Assembly (NCBI GenBank): GCA_027563935.2
Contig: CM050454.1
Coordinates: forward strand, 20,333,501-20,397,500
Source of the DNA: Costus lasius
Lineage: Eukaryota > Streptophyta > Magnoliopsida > Zingiberales > Costaceae
Direction of reading: 5' to 3'
Length of the DNA stretch: 64,000 nucleotides
The notes beneath the pieces were generated by a model. That model did not search any database. It worked only from the letters and a program-made list of their open reading frames with translations, and was not told where the DNA came from. Below are positions 1 through 12,370 of this stretch, piece after piece. Both the position numbers and the translations under genes were made by a program. Each line of letters opens with the position of its first letter. Within the stretch, counting starts at the first letter, position 1.

Positions 1-1015
1 ACTGGCTCTTGGAAATAGTAATGTCATGCCTCATGGGAAAGTAACCCTTCTTGGACTGCTCCAAGCGAAACCTTTCCAGCACTTTGTCTATGTACGTGCT
101 CTGACTCAAGGCAAGGAGTTTTTTGGATCTATCCTGGTAAATCCTCACACCTAGAATGTAGGCGGCCTCCCCTAAGTATTTCATCTCAAAATACTTCCCC
201 AACCATGTCTTCACAGTGTGAAGAGTAGGGACATCATTCCCGATGAGCAGTATGTCATCGACATACAAGACCAGAAATGTGACCAAGCTCCCACTAATTT
301 TCTTGTACACACAGGCATCGTCTTCGTTCTTGAGGAAGCCAAAATCTCTCACAGCTTCATCAAAACGAATATTCCAACTTCGAGAGGCTTGCTTTAATCC
401 ATATATGGATCTTTTCAGTTTACATACTTTATGAGCATTGGCTGGGTGAACGAACCCTTTAGGCTGTGTCATAAACACATCCTCTGACAGGTTTTCATTA
501 AGGAAAGTTGTCTTCACGTCCATTTGCCATATCTCATATTTGTAGTAGGCAGCTAAAGCAAGCATGATCCGAATGGATTTAAACATGGCAACTGGCGAAA
601 AAGTTTCATCATAGTCCACCCCGTGGACTTGCCTGAAACCTTTGGCCACTAGTCTACCTTTATAGGTAACCACATTGCCATCCATGTCTGTCTTCTTTTT
701 GAAGACCAATTTACAGCCTCTGGGTTTTGCCCCATTAGGCGGCTCAGCCAAGTCCCAAACCTGGTTAGCAGACATAGAATCCATCTCAAACCTCATGGCC
801 TCCAGCCATCTCTCGGAGTTTGGTCCAGCGACCGCTTCCTCATAAGTCTTAGGTTCATCCTCAATAATGAGAATGTCATCGTGTTGAGTCAACAGTGACC
901 CATACCTGTTAGGTGCACGACGTACTCTCTCAGACCTACGTGAAGCCTGTGGCTAAGCCTCAGGTTGGGCCACAACCTGTGCAAGTACTTGACTCGGGAC
1001 ATAAGCAAACTGAGA
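1..1015 (-). pseudogene. Ty1/copia reverse transcriptase fragment
   Basis: Reading the minus strand gives a copia polyprotein segment covering the reverse transcriptase. Visible in order from the right are a connection segment (EAVAGPNSERWLEAM), the palm motif QMDVKTTFLNE near 520, YGLKQASRSW near 390, and the catalytic YVDDILLIGND near 245. The polyprotein continues past the left edge of the window, so the RNase H part lies outside. An in-frame TAG at 953-955 breaks the upstream end. Integrase, gag and a 5' LTR, expected to the right, are not seen, so the element is truncated around 1010. Copia pol normally makes cDNA from element RNA in cytoplasmic particles; this copy is incomplete. Family assignment is firm, lineage within copia is not. 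Confidence 0.9.
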
Positions 1016-2329
1016 TAGTAATATCTCGAGGGACATCATCATGTAAATATACATATGCGCAGATGTATAATAAACCATGACAACGACAATGTCAGGATAT
1101 CTATAAATATCAATGTATGTAGTACATATGTCTAGACCAAAACATATGTCTCAGGGCATAACACTAACACAACCAGGGACAAGACTTGCGTCGAGCATGA
1201 AGCAAAATAGGGGATGCAACTTCAAAATAGGGAGGTTGCTGGACGGTGAACTCTGATCAGCGCCATCAGGTCCTTCACTGGGCTGGGAGGAGAGCAGGTG
1301 ATGGTCGTCTCTAGTGTTTGGAGAGAACCACGGGTGGCAGCGTCCTCCGAAAGACCATAGAACTTTGCCTCTCTCGCTCTCGTCACAGATCTGGGCAAGA
1401 AATAGGGGAGGCGAAAGGCTGTGATTCTATCCGGCTTCACCTGAGCTTGAGGCTGCGTTGTCGACTTCTAGAGGTCACCAGGGAGTAGGAGGCATGGCTA
1501 GAGAGCTTAGAGCAGGGTGCAAAGGCAGGCGGGAAGGGAAGTGAGCTTTGTTACATTCGTGGTGGGCGATGAGACAGGGGAACAGGATGGAAATTCAGCG
1601 ACACACGCACCAGAACGGAAAAGGGGAGACGTTGGTGACACAAGCACTAGAAACAATGGCGACGCAAGCACCAGAAGTTATGAGGAAACAAATTTCATTC
1701 AAGCTAAAAATGCAAATACATGGGGGAGTTCGTCTTATAGGAGGATGGCTGCTGTGAACATCTCTAAACCTTCTAGCTATTGGCTGCAAGTCTCCAACGT
1801 TTACTTCTCTTTTTGCCAAGCTGCGACTTCTATCTTCCTTGCTATCAAATCAGCTTCTTGCATTTGCTTGATAGCTGAAAGTTGAAGAGACTAGTCAAAA
1901 CTTCTCCTTTGAGCTAGGCACATAAACAAGCTGAAATCAACTTGTCACTCTTTCTTCTTTGGTGTCTTGAAGGCTCCATTAGGCTTCTTCTTTGGGTTGG
2001 GCGTTAATCCCTTTGCTTGCTGAATTTAGGAGACTAGATGAAGTCTTGGCTTGAACTTAAGTTGTGCTTGAGCTGAATTCTCCTTCGACTTGAGCTAGCT
2101 TGAGCTTACCAAAATGTAATGCAATTATGCCCTATACTACCATGATGCATGATTACGTTAATAATGCTTATAACAAAAATATGGGATGCATGCTTAATTT
2201 AGAAAATACCTAGTCTAGAATGCATGCTATGTTTACAATATGGAAAATAACCTACAAAATTTAGCAACTACATGTTATGCTAAGGATTCTAATCTAAAAT
2301 GATGCATATAATTCAAGGGGGAGATATGG
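1016..2329. other. Unassigned intergenic or repeat sequence
   Basis: No coding domain is recognisable. Around 1970-2290 the text is rich in 'cttgagctga' phrases and resembles 38690-38890 in the same orientation, so at least the right half is probably part of a dispersed repeat. The short open frames here show no family features. Confidence 0.4.
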
Positions 2330-3320
2330 AGCCTTGGAAGCTTAGGGTAACCTTAAACTCCACTTGTACTTCTTTGGGTCGTGGCACCTGCCTACATCAA
2401 CAACGAAAGCCACAACACCCAATCTACTAAAAGTAACTTGGACTGACCTCAAGTGAGCCAATTTTTCTTTCTGAGAAGCATAATTTAGTGCAGCCACACA
2501 ATCTAGTGAGCAGGTTGGTACCTACAACCCTAAACACGAGAACAACACACTTCCCCACATTTCTAGCATATTGATAAACATGTAGGTTACTCGAACAAGA
2601 AATGAAAATGATGAACACGAATTCAAAAATAGGAGTTACCTTGACGCTATGAAATGCAATTTAATTTTTTCAAACTAGAAACGATAAGCTATAAGATCTG
2701 AACCTCCAAGAAGTATTTCCCAACCTTCGAGCTACAAGACTTTTGTAACTATTCAAGTGAGCTTCACTCTCCAAAGTAAGCTCAATACTACTTCTCCCAA
2801 GCCAACCTTTTATAACCTAAGGGGCAGGGAGTCACAATAAACACGAAAGGTAGATAGAATGTTCTAACTACCTTAAAAACTTAAAAGATGAATAGCAACA
2901 TAGCGAATAAAAATCCTAACAACTAATGTAAACTACACAGACTTTGACTAGGCTTGTGTCAAGTCTAGGCCTTGTTGGGCCAGATGGGCCATCTACACCA
3001 GTTCCGAGCACATGACAATGAAGCAGCAGAATTGGTTAATTGCCAGTTGGTTCATCACAGTACTAGCTAACTCTTGTGCTGAATTTGATAGTTGATTGTT
3101 GTACTAGGCTGGATGGGGCTCTTCGTTGCTTTGTGGAATCAAGAACATGGGTTGAATGCTCTTCGTTAAGCTGAATAAGGACTGATTATTCCTATGTATC
3201 GATCAGTGGGCTGACTGGGATGTTGCAACTATTGCATGACCTTCAAAACAATTTGATTTAGTTTTTCATGGGCCGTCACATTTCGGGTGGAACCAGGTAG
3301 GACATCAGTGGGTTTCATGG
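2330..3320. repeat. Dispersed repeat R1, copy 1
   Basis: This stretch is a diverged relative of 35270-36130. Shared phrases in the same order include the AAGCCAAATTTT/GAGCCAATTTTT region, 'acacaatc(t/c)agtgagcag', 'ggcctt(g/a)ttgggcc', and 'tgttgtac(t/c)gag' near the right end. It looks like the non-coding part of an LTR element, but no LTR ends or target duplication were found. Confidence 0.5.
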
Positions 3321-4599
3321 AATGAGGATTCCTATAAACTCACTAAAGCACTCTCTAGTGAAATTTTGTAGCAATCAATTATATAAAACAGCTCTCAACC
3401 TAGAAATCTTTGAGAACTTCAAACAATCACACATTCTCCTCTTTCTCTCTAGGGGTCAACGACCGAGTAGATATTTCCATTTGTCCTCTAGGAATAGGAA
3501 GGGGGGGCATGCGGAGGGTAGAATCACGTATAAAATTATAACTGGTATAATGATTGAAATGAAGCGCCAATTAGTAATTTAAAATAAACATGCCATTTTT
3601 TGAAGAACAAAGGTTACTTTTGCCCCTTCGATAAAGTGTAGTGCTAGTGATATGGCAAGTATAAAACTCAAACAAGATATCCTTGAACAACACTAAGATA
3701 TTATCTATGCTTCCCCAAACTTGACATCTTGAAGGACACAAGCTGCAAGAAGGGCCTCATATGTTGTCCACTACTTGCTAAGAAACCTTGGCTGCTACTG
3801 TATGAGGGGTCAGTGATACCATTAGAGTATGAGAAGTAAATTATAATATCTAAAAATCACCATTCTAACTAAAACTTCACAAAGAAGATATGTACAAAAG
3901 GACATGTGAAAGGCACATGGGGCAAAGGGCTGTGGCAAATTGCATTAGAAGAGAACTTACTAGGAGATAATTTTTGTGGAAAACCCCTAAGCTAAGCTCT
4001 TTGCCAATGGGCCCTCGATAGGGAACCATGGGCATAAAGCCCTCAGATCACTAGGGAAAGAGTTTTGTACATAACTTTTTCATTGACAAGAGATAATCAC
4101 AAGCTAGTAATGGCTATATAACTCAATCAAATAAACATAAACCATGAAGAGAACCAATAAGACATATTATACACAACATAATCCCACTATGTACACCTTG
4201 ATAAATCCATACCAAGATGCAAAGACAAATCCTGACATCAAAATCTAAATAAATAAAAACTTATTTAACTATAACATGAGATGAGTAAATTTACAATACC
4301 TTTTTGGACAAAAATAAAATTCCAAAATTATACCAGTGATTTTTTTATAAGACCAACCTTTATGTAGAAGTTCAACACCATATCTTCTTGACCTTAACTA
4401 TATCACCTTAGTCTAGATCAGTACCTATAACATCAACAAACCTCAGCAATAATGCTGAATAAGCCTATCCCTAGTGGAAGGGTAGTCCCTTGAAACCAAA
4501 GGAGAGAAGACTAACAATGGTGCAAAAGTATAATTGACATCAACTGAAGATACTTAAATAGCAAAATGCAAATTAGACTAAATCTTTAACCGTACTATT
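3321..4599. other. AT-rich stretch without recognised genes
   Basis: Only short open frames without recognisable motifs. It ends at the left flank of the solo LTR; the final five bases CTATT are the left copy of that insertion's target duplication. Confidence 0.5.
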
Positions 4600-6856
4600 T
4601 GTTGGTGTTTATGCCCTGCAGACCAATGTTTGGACATGGTCGGGCATTGTTTAAATGTACTTTAATATAATTATTATTCTCTATAAAGTCATGGTCGTTA
4701 TTATGTAGACTTCTCTACTTGCGTTGATGTATTGAGTTACATAAATAATGTCCCAGGAGTTTGGATTGGATCCATTCTCATAAGCTATCCCCAGACAAGG
4801 TACCTTAGCATATATGGGACAGCTTTGGTACATGTGAGACTGGTGTATGGGCTGGTTAGGTGCGGGGCACAGTAACGCAGACATACAGGTGCATTTGATG
4901 CATTGGAGTGATCCACCGTGAGGATTGACTTGTCCAGTCAACAAGTCAATCTCACATGCAAGAGGTTTGCATTGATCCTTAGACTTGAGATATTCGTGTC
5001 TAGATTTGATGATGGATATGCTTTGATACAGTCTTACGTCTCTCCGTAAATGGGGGACCAAAACGACTGTCATTGGGCATGTCATAAGTCACGTAGAGAC
5101 ATGGATCACCAATAGTAGGATTTGCCCCTTCCTTCAGAGGAAGCATGATATCCACTTTGGGGCGCCCCACCTTATTGGTGCATGACAGGAATGTGTGGCC
5201 ACACTTGTTGAGTCATGACCAATGCATTGGATTGATAAACTTGAGACTAATCCAATGGCAGGATATCAGTTTAGGCAAAGGGATCTATAATGCAATGGGA
5301 ATCCTCGTTGCTTGTTAGGAGTTGTTGCCATAATGACTTAAGTCCTATGACATGGGTAGTAGTGATGTGTTGCTAGATACCCCTCACTACTTATGATGTT
5401 TACATCATTGCCATCGTCATATGGATCCTACGGGGTCACACGCAATAGACTCTTGACGTTGCTTTAATCAGAAGCCTCTGGATCAAGTTATTGGATAACT
5501 TGGATCCATTTGGAAGATTTCATCAGCGCAAATGGGCCTGATGAGTTGGAAGAAAGTTATTGGAGCCAAACTTCATTTTTGGCAGGTTGACCCGAAATTG
5601 ACCTAGATTGGTCACATTTGGATTAGGATTGCATTGGGTTGGATCCAAAGGCTTAATCAACCCATGCCATGAAGTTTGGGCTAGCTCATTATCCAATGAG
5701 GCCCAATAACTAGTTGTCAAGAAGAGGTATAAGCAAATAAGGGTATAATGGGGAAGAGTTTCACCCCATTGGCGCCAAGGGCATAATGGGGTGAAGTGGG
5801 CGCATGTTGCTTCATAAGGAAGCATTAGGCGCCTCCCCCTTTGTTCCTTGGAAGGAAACCTTGCCTCTATGGTAAGGGTTGGGGCTGATATGGCTTGAAA
5901 ACTCTTTTGGAAAGAGCTTGGGCGCATATGACAAGTAGGGTGAGATTTATGGTAAAGTCTTGGAGACTTTCCTTACCTCATAAACCCTACATGCACCCAA
6001 ACCCTTACCCTAGCCGAATACCTCTTGCTTGTTGCGCCTAGCCCTTCTTCCTTGGATGGAATGCATGCTTCTAAGGCATGTCATGGGCTGATATATTGCT
6101 TGGGGCGCAAGACAAGGTCTTGGCGCATAAGGAAGGGTTGAATGGGTTTAAGGAAATGTCTTGGAGACTTTCCTTGTTGCAAACCTTTTCATCCTAGCCA
6201 TACACTTGGCATGATCCTAGCCCTTGCCCTAGCCGCCTCTTGTCCTATTTATAGGACCCCTTACCGCCCCTTCTAATGTTCGACTCCTTGAAGGTGTGAG
6301 GGCACATAGAGAGACGTGAGCAAGGGCAAAAGGTGACAACAAAGGCTTGGCGCAACCTTCTTCCAAGTGGCCGAAAGACCTCCTCTTCTTCTTCTCCTCT
6401 TCTTGGCGCAAAGAGAAATTGAGCTTGGTGGCTTCTCCTTCTATTGCCACAAGCTCTCTCCCTCTCATTGCCATTGGCGCATCTTGCTTGAAGGTGGCGC
6501 AAGCAAAGAAGAAGAGGTAAGTCCTTGGTGGCATCTTCCCTATCCCCTCCTTGGCGCAAGTTCTCTTGAAGGTGGCGCAAGTGAGGTGAAGGCTTGATTC
6601 TCTTCCCGAGGCTAGCACCAAGCGTGGAAGGGAGCAACGATCAAGGAGTCGACGCGTGGATACTTGTAGAGGGCGAGCATTTGATCGTCTTCAACATGGC
6701 TTCGACAACTAGACAAGCAAAAGAGGTACATCTCTAACACATCCTTGTGTCTTCTCTCTCGCATGGATCCTTGGGACCGGAATATGTTTCGGGTGTAATA
6801 CTTCCGCTGCGTCCTGGGACTGCAAAATTTTAAATTACACCCGGTATTCCCTAACA
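4600..6856 (+). mobile_element. Solo LTR (family LTR-A), 2257 bp
   Basis: The block starts TGTTGGTG and ends CCCTAACA, matching the TG...CA rule, and is flanked by a perfect 5-bp target duplication CTATT (4595-4599 and 6857-6861). No PBS, gag or pol follows, so it is a solo LTR left after LTR-LTR recombination. A second, very similar copy starts at 61842 and diverged relatives lie at 36660-37430 and 54660-55534. A TATA-like box at 6246 suggests plus-strand transcription. The right third (about 5770-6600) is crowded with GGCGCA and GGCGCC words. Open frames on the minus strand here arise from this biased composition and are not genes. Superfamily cannot be told without the internal part. Confidence 0.9.
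6246..6254 (+). promoter_or_regulatory. TATA-like box of LTR-A promoter
   Basis: The sequence TATTTATAG lies about 1.65 kb into the LTR. The second LTR copy has TATAAATA at the matching place (63266-63273), so the feature is conserved although the exact bases differ. It probably marks the U3/R boundary about 30 bases downstream. Confidence 0.5.
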
Positions 6857-8196
6857 CTATTAAACTAGATTTATAATAGCTACAAGAACTTAAAATATTA
6901 ACTATATCACTTGGAACTGTAAACCAAAACTTCAACAATTATAACTAGATACTCAACTGAATTGGTTATTATTAACTATAACTGGAAATATACTGACATA
7001 ATAAAATGGTGATATCCGATACAAATATGATATAAGCATACAAACAGGTTAACTGGTTCACTGGTTTGACCTGTGGGTCGTCATTCAAAATTGCATCTGC
7101 AAGTGGTGAACATACTTGCCACAGTGTGTCAGGAGTCCAAGGCATGCTCTAATTGGACCCCGAATACTAGTATACTATAACATGAAGTTTCGAATGACAT
7201 GATGTACAAATGGTCTACTGGTATCATGGATTACCATAATCTACATGTACTTTAGGAAATTGTAACAAGCTGAGTAAAGATGTACACATAACATTACTTG
7301 ATTTATAAATTGATAAAACTATACAATTAAATACTAAAGATAAAATGATTCTAAAACATATAAATTACATGAAACTAGTTTAAGGATTCACCTTATCAAG
7401 TGCCAACAAAACTAATTTAATTCAAGGAACAATAGATGAATCTAATCAGGTGAATCAACTGATCTGCATAGTAGATTTGTATACAAACACTATCAAATAG
7501 ACATCAAACAAATAAAATAAAACTACCACTAGATAGAACATGGTCCAAAACGTAAGGAACCTATCTCGGTTTAACTAAACCAAAGCTAGATCCCACTAAA
7601 CTAGCCGAAATTGCACTTAACCAACCAAATTCACATTGAACTTAGCTAGATGGAGAATTAAACGTGAAGTTACTCTTGAACTATGAATCATAAAGAGACA
7701 ATCGTAGTACCACTAAATAGAAAATTTCATACGCTTTCTATTGACTCCCTGAACCAGCCGTGATTCAACCAAAATCGAAATAATCTGGCTCAAAAACCCT
7801 TACTAGGTTGAAATAGAAATTGAATTGGTCAAATTATTGACCCGATCCAAATTAGCTCTGACTCAACCCCAGATTCAACCGGTTTAATTTATGAATTTAA
7901 TCAGTCAAACTTATTTCAACCCTAACCTAAATATTTCAATAATGTCGCAGACTTTGGCCACACGCGACCGCTGGAGCCAAAGTTTGCGATAGCACTAATG
8001 AGGTCTCAGATGCACGCTAGACCTTAGATCATCTCCCAACCTTCAAGATCAAATATCAACAAAAGATCGCCTGTCTCAGATGACTCACAACAAACTTTGG
8101 ATGACGCCTAGACTTTTTCGAAAAGGTGCAACTAGGGTAGATAGCGTTGCTCTAACCAAATACTATGAAACTTCACTAAACAATCCAAAACAAGAG
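6857..8196. other. AT-rich stretch without recognised genes
   Basis: Right flank of the solo LTR up to the chromovirus. It contains degenerate phrases built from 'ggtttaac' and 'aaccggtt' but no open frame with family motifs and no LTR ends. Confidence 0.5.
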
Positions 8197-9562
8197 TGAT
8201 GGGGATCCTAACCCAATCCGACAGTCCAAGCAAACTCGAAAAAAGACCAGCATGACTTCAGGATTAATCAGCACTAATGACAATATTAATCTTGAACATT
8301 TTACGATAATGGCTACCATTATTACATGGATGAAGACAAGTTACGATGACACCTACCATGTCTTTCCATGGCTTCTAACATTATGACGTGTTAAAATATT
8401 TTGTTGATATTTTGTTATTGGACGATCCAATTTTAGACATGTATCACAATTTGATCCATCCAAACAGCTTTATATAGGTCTCTATTCTAATGTAATAGAC
8501 AGTCTTGAACGAAATCCAATTAACTTGTTCTTCTGAGTTGTGTTAGTATTTTGGTTTGTCGGTTCCCTGTTTCTCTGCCATCGCCAACCCAGTCCGGTCA
8601 TCTCCACACTGCCCTGCTTCTGCCCGTTCTCCCACTAGCTTACTTCCGTTAGCAAAGCTTGCACACATCTCCCCTTACCATGTCCTTCGCACCTTCCCCA
8701 CCGACCCTCCCCTTTCCACTGTCAGCTCCCACCTTCACCCTGTCACTGACCTACCGCCGCTCATCCATCCTCGCGAGTGATCATACCTGCCCAGCTTCCC
8801 CTCCGCCATCATCCTTCCCCGCCACCACCTGCTATCATTTCCACCTACGCACACTACAACTCCGACCAAATCAAGGTCGGCACTACATCTCGACCCCATT
8901 CCATCTTCAGCCACGTGACGATTTCCACCCTCTCCACTACCTTCCAGCAAATTGCCATGCCCCGCGGCCCTTCGCCGACTCGCCCTACTTCCTTCGGCCG
9001 ACCTGCCCCACTGCCTCCCGCCGACTTGCCCCACTGCCTCCCACTGACCTACCCTACCACCTCTTCACCGACCTGGCCCAGCCGCCTCTCTGTCGTGCCT
9101 GTCGACCAGCTGCCAAGTCCAACTCACGGAGTGCGGGTTGTTCCCCGCTTGCTTTCTGCTCGGATTAGGCGATGCGTGAGAAGAGTCATCAACCAGCCGA
9201 CCTAATAAAAAAAAGTTACTATTTTGGCTAGGCCACCTTACAGCTCGGCCCATCTTCTTCAAACTACACCCCAGTAGCAGCTCAGTAGATCTAGTCCAAA
9301 GCAGTTCAGAAGGTGATCCAGACCACAGAAAGCTTAGTTTCTTTGGCTTCGTTCACACAGGTATCATTACATATTTTTACAGCTTGTATTGGACCTATAT
9401 TCACGCACAACTTGAGAGATCCTACCACTTTCGTATTTGTGTGTGATTAGATAATGCTTATCTCCTGTTACTTTACCGTTATTGATTAGGGAGATTTTAA
9501 TTACTTGTGCCAATAACAATTCCCTAGTACCTTTTAACTCTTTCCCTATTCCCCCTCCATCA
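8197..9562 (+). repeat. Chromovirus 5' LTR
   Basis: Starts TGATGGGGATCC and ends CCCCCTCCATCA; these ends form short inverted repeats. It is matched across its length by 12371-13756, with frequent substitutions, which points to an old insertion. The C-rich middle gives long but meaningless open frames on both strands. Confidence 0.88.
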
Positions 9563-9565
9563 ACT

Positions 9566-9577
9566 TGGTATCAGAGC
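9566..9577 (+). other. Primer binding site, initiator tRNA-Met type
   Basis: TGGTATCAGAGC lies three bases after the LTR. It is the complement of the plant initiator tRNA-Met 3' end, used to prime minus-strand cDNA. Confidence 0.88.
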
Positions 9578-9602
9578 AAACTTCGATTCCCTTAACTAAA
9601 CC

Positions 9603-10757
9603 ATGGTGATAACTACTAGATCATCCACTACCCATCAACCTCCTTCCCCTGAACAAGCCTCTACCAATGAACCTGATCAGTTAACTAGACTCATGGCACA
9701 AATGAATGCATAATTCAACACTATTATTGCCCGGTTGGATCGACATGAGGAACACTTTGAGCGTCTTGACAGTCGACTGGACCGTCTAGAGACTACCCAG
9801 GTGTCACCCCGTCCACGGGTGCCTTTAGCTGATCGACCCCTACCCGAGCCTAGAATAGAAACTCATCGGGTTAACCCGTGGGTTAATACTGACAGAAACC
9901 GTCCTAGACCTGAACCTCAGTCTGATCCATCTGACTGGGAGATGGATGCACCTCCACCTAGGGAGCCCACCATAGGTAGGTATACCCGTCGCGACCGTGA
10001 GGATGATGATGTCATCCGAACAGTCTGCCTTAACCCACCCTTCTTTGATAGTAGCCTAGATCCCTGCATCTTCTTAGATTGGCTCCTATCCTTAGAACAA
10101 TATTTTACCTAGTGCTCTATGCCTGAGAATCACAAAGTCAGGTTTGCGAGTGTGTGTCTGACTGGACCAGCTAAGCTCTATTGGATTAATGTAGAACATC
10201 AGCTTGAATGTAGTCGTCAACCCCCTATAGATCGTTGGGATAAAATGATGTACAAACTTCGAGAAAAGTATGTACCTCACCACTTTAGGAGACGATCGTT
10301 AGAACAATACAACAGTATTCGACAAGGCTCCAGCTCTGTTCCAGAATACATGGTTCGTTTCGATGAACTTAGGATTCGATGTGATGTCCAGGAAGACCCC
10401 GAACTCACCCTAGCTCGATTTGAACAAGGGCTTCGGTCCGAGGTTCGTCGAGAAGTGGTCATACACACCATTGAAACTCTTGAGGTTTCTTTTCAAAGAG
10501 CATGTGAGATTGAGCATTACCATAAGGTTGATTCTAGACGTCCATATCCTTCGGCTCCAACAAGGAGGCCTTCTGACTCGGTCATACGACCTTCACAACC
10601 TAGACCAGCAAATCCACCTCTCCCTACTCGCCCACCCATGGTTGACAAGGGCAAGTCTGTTGTGAGGGAGACAAAGCAGGTCGAATGCTATAACTGCCAT
10701 AACCTGGGTCATGGGCTGACATCGAACTCACCACTGCTGAAGTACGTTGTATACTAG
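9603..10757 (+). pseudogene. Chromovirus gag, broken by stops
   Basis: One reading frame runs from ATG at 9603 with breaks at TAA 9711-9713 and TAG 10110-10112. After an N-terminal coiled-coil-like segment (RLDRHEEHFERLDSRLDRL) comes the retrotransposon gag core, with LTGPAKLYWI, SVPEYMVRFDELRIRC and a basic proline-rich tail. A zinc knuckle begins (CYNCHNLGH) but its last cysteine is missing, because the sequence changes just after it and stops at 10757. Gag normally assembles the cytoplasmic virus-like particle and binds element RNA. The damaged knuckle and stops mean this copy makes no full capsid protein. Confidence 0.82.
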
Positions 10758-10814
10758 TCCAACCCCAACCCACTAAGGATTGGCGTTGCACTAGTATTTT
10801 TTTTCACATACACT

Positions 10815-11264
10815 AAGTGTAATGGTCATGCATGTAAAATAGTCATAGATGGTGGTAGTAGCCTGAATGTGGTATCTCAGACTACCATCACAAAATTCGG
10901 CCTACAGCTTGAACCCCATCCGAAACCTTACTCGGTTGCATGGGTTGACCACTCAAACATCCCAATAACACACCGATGCAAGGTTCCCTTGAATCTTGCT
11001 ACCTATTCTGACCAAGTTTGGTGCGACGTACACACTATGGATGTCGCTCACATCCTTCTCGGTCGACTATGGTTATACAAACTGAATGTTACACATTTTG
11101 GTCAGGATAACACATACATCTTTGAACATGAAGGTCAAAAGATACGATTGAGACCCTCCCCTCCTAAGGAGTTGCGAGCTACGACTCCTAAGGGTATGGT
11201 CAAAACAGCTCCATCCAGCAACCCAACCTTGAATATTCTAAGACCTATACCTTCTGCACCTTGG
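10815..11264 (+). pseudogene. Chromovirus aspartic protease region
   Basis: The protease active-site motif appears as IDGGSSLNVVS near 10850, with glycine after the aspartate instead of the usual threonine or serine. The flap and C-terminal part follow (AHILLGRLWLYKLNVTHFG), then the linker FEHEGQKIRLRP that normally precedes reverse transcriptase. Instead of reverse transcriptase, the frame passes through a short proline/serine stretch into integrase, with TAG at 11265-11267 at the junction. This is the deletion scar of the element. Confidence 0.75.
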
Positions 11265-11267
11265 TAG

Positions 11268-12320
11268 GATGTTAGTATGGATTTTGTGTTAGGACTGCCA
11301 CGTACCCAAGCCCGTAATGATTCCATTTTTGTCGTCATTGACCGCTTTTCAAAAATGGCTCATTTCATACCGTGCCAAAAGACGACAAATGCCTATCATG
11401 TGGCTACCTTCTTCTTTAAGAAAATTGTTCGTCTACATGGCATACCCCGGACTATCACGTCTGACCGAGATGTACGCTTTGTGAGTTATTTTTGGAAAAG
11501 TTTGTGGGCCTTGCTAGGAACCAAGGTACAATTCTCCTCGGCTTACCACCCCCAAACGGATGGACAAACTGAAGTGGTCAATAGAAGTCTAGGCAATTTG
11601 TGAAGATGTCTTATAAGCGACCGTGTCACCACTTGGGATCAGATTTTACTTGCTACTGAATTTGCATTCAATAGTGCTGTGAACAAAACAACTGGTCTTA
11701 GTCCTTTTCAGATTGTTCTTGGCCTGCAACCCAATAAGCCTATTGATTTGCTACCTCTGCCAGCATCCTCTCGCACTTCCGAGTCAGCTGAAACCTTTGC
11801 TAGACATATCTGAGAACTCCATACTGAGATCCAGCACAAAATCTCCTGTAGCAATGACATGAACAAGAACTTGGCTAATAAGCATCGTAAGTTCTACACT
11901 TTTCAAGAGGGAGATAGAGTGATGGTAAGGTTGAGAGCTGAGAGACTTCCACCAGGATCTATTAAAAAGTTGCATGTGAAAAGTATAGGTCCCTATACGA
12001 TTACTCGTAAAATAAGTGATAATGCCTATGTTGTGGACTTGCCAAAGACTTTGGGTATCAGTGCCATCTTCAATGTTGAAGACATCTCACTCTATTATCC
12101 ACTAATAGATCAGATGGATGACATAGCTGTGCCACCGCTTCCCACGGTGGCCTTTCCTTCAGAGCATATAGTTAAGTGCATCATCGACGATCAGATCATT
12201 TTCCATCAAGATAATCAAGAGCACCGATATCTCGTGAAGTGGGTAAATCAAACTGAGACAGAGAATACATGGATTCCAGAAGAAGAAGTACGTGAGCTCG
12301 CACCAGACCTTCTAGAGTAG
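11268..12320 (+). pseudogene. Chromovirus integrase core and chromodomain
   Basis: The frame begins in the integrase catalytic core ([14 protein letters not shown]) with a first catalytic Asp, continues through [15 protein letters not shown] and ITSDRDVRF (second Asp), then [16 protein letters not shown] (Glu). TGA codons near 11601 and 11811 interrupt it. The GPY/F-type region follows (GDRVMVRLRAERLPPGS, IGPYTI), and then a C-terminal chromodomain with YLVKWVN and TWIPEEEV near 12225-12290. The chromodomain in this family steers integration to particular chromatin. The N-terminal HHCC zinc domain is absent. The last residues read toward the 3' LTR. Confidence 0.85.
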
Positions 12321-12370
12321 TACCTCGAGCATCATTCAGTAGAGGTGAATTCTCCCCAGCCCAGGGGAAT

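Noticed and set aside
6229..6637. Two overlapping 130-codon minus-strand frames
   Set aside because: They lie in the GGCGCA-rich part of a solo LTR, run against its promoter, and differ in copy 2; composition explains them.
8556..9262. Pro/Ser/His-rich open frames on both strands
   Set aside because: They lie inside a chromovirus LTR with C-rich sequence, and the sister LTR has shifted frames.
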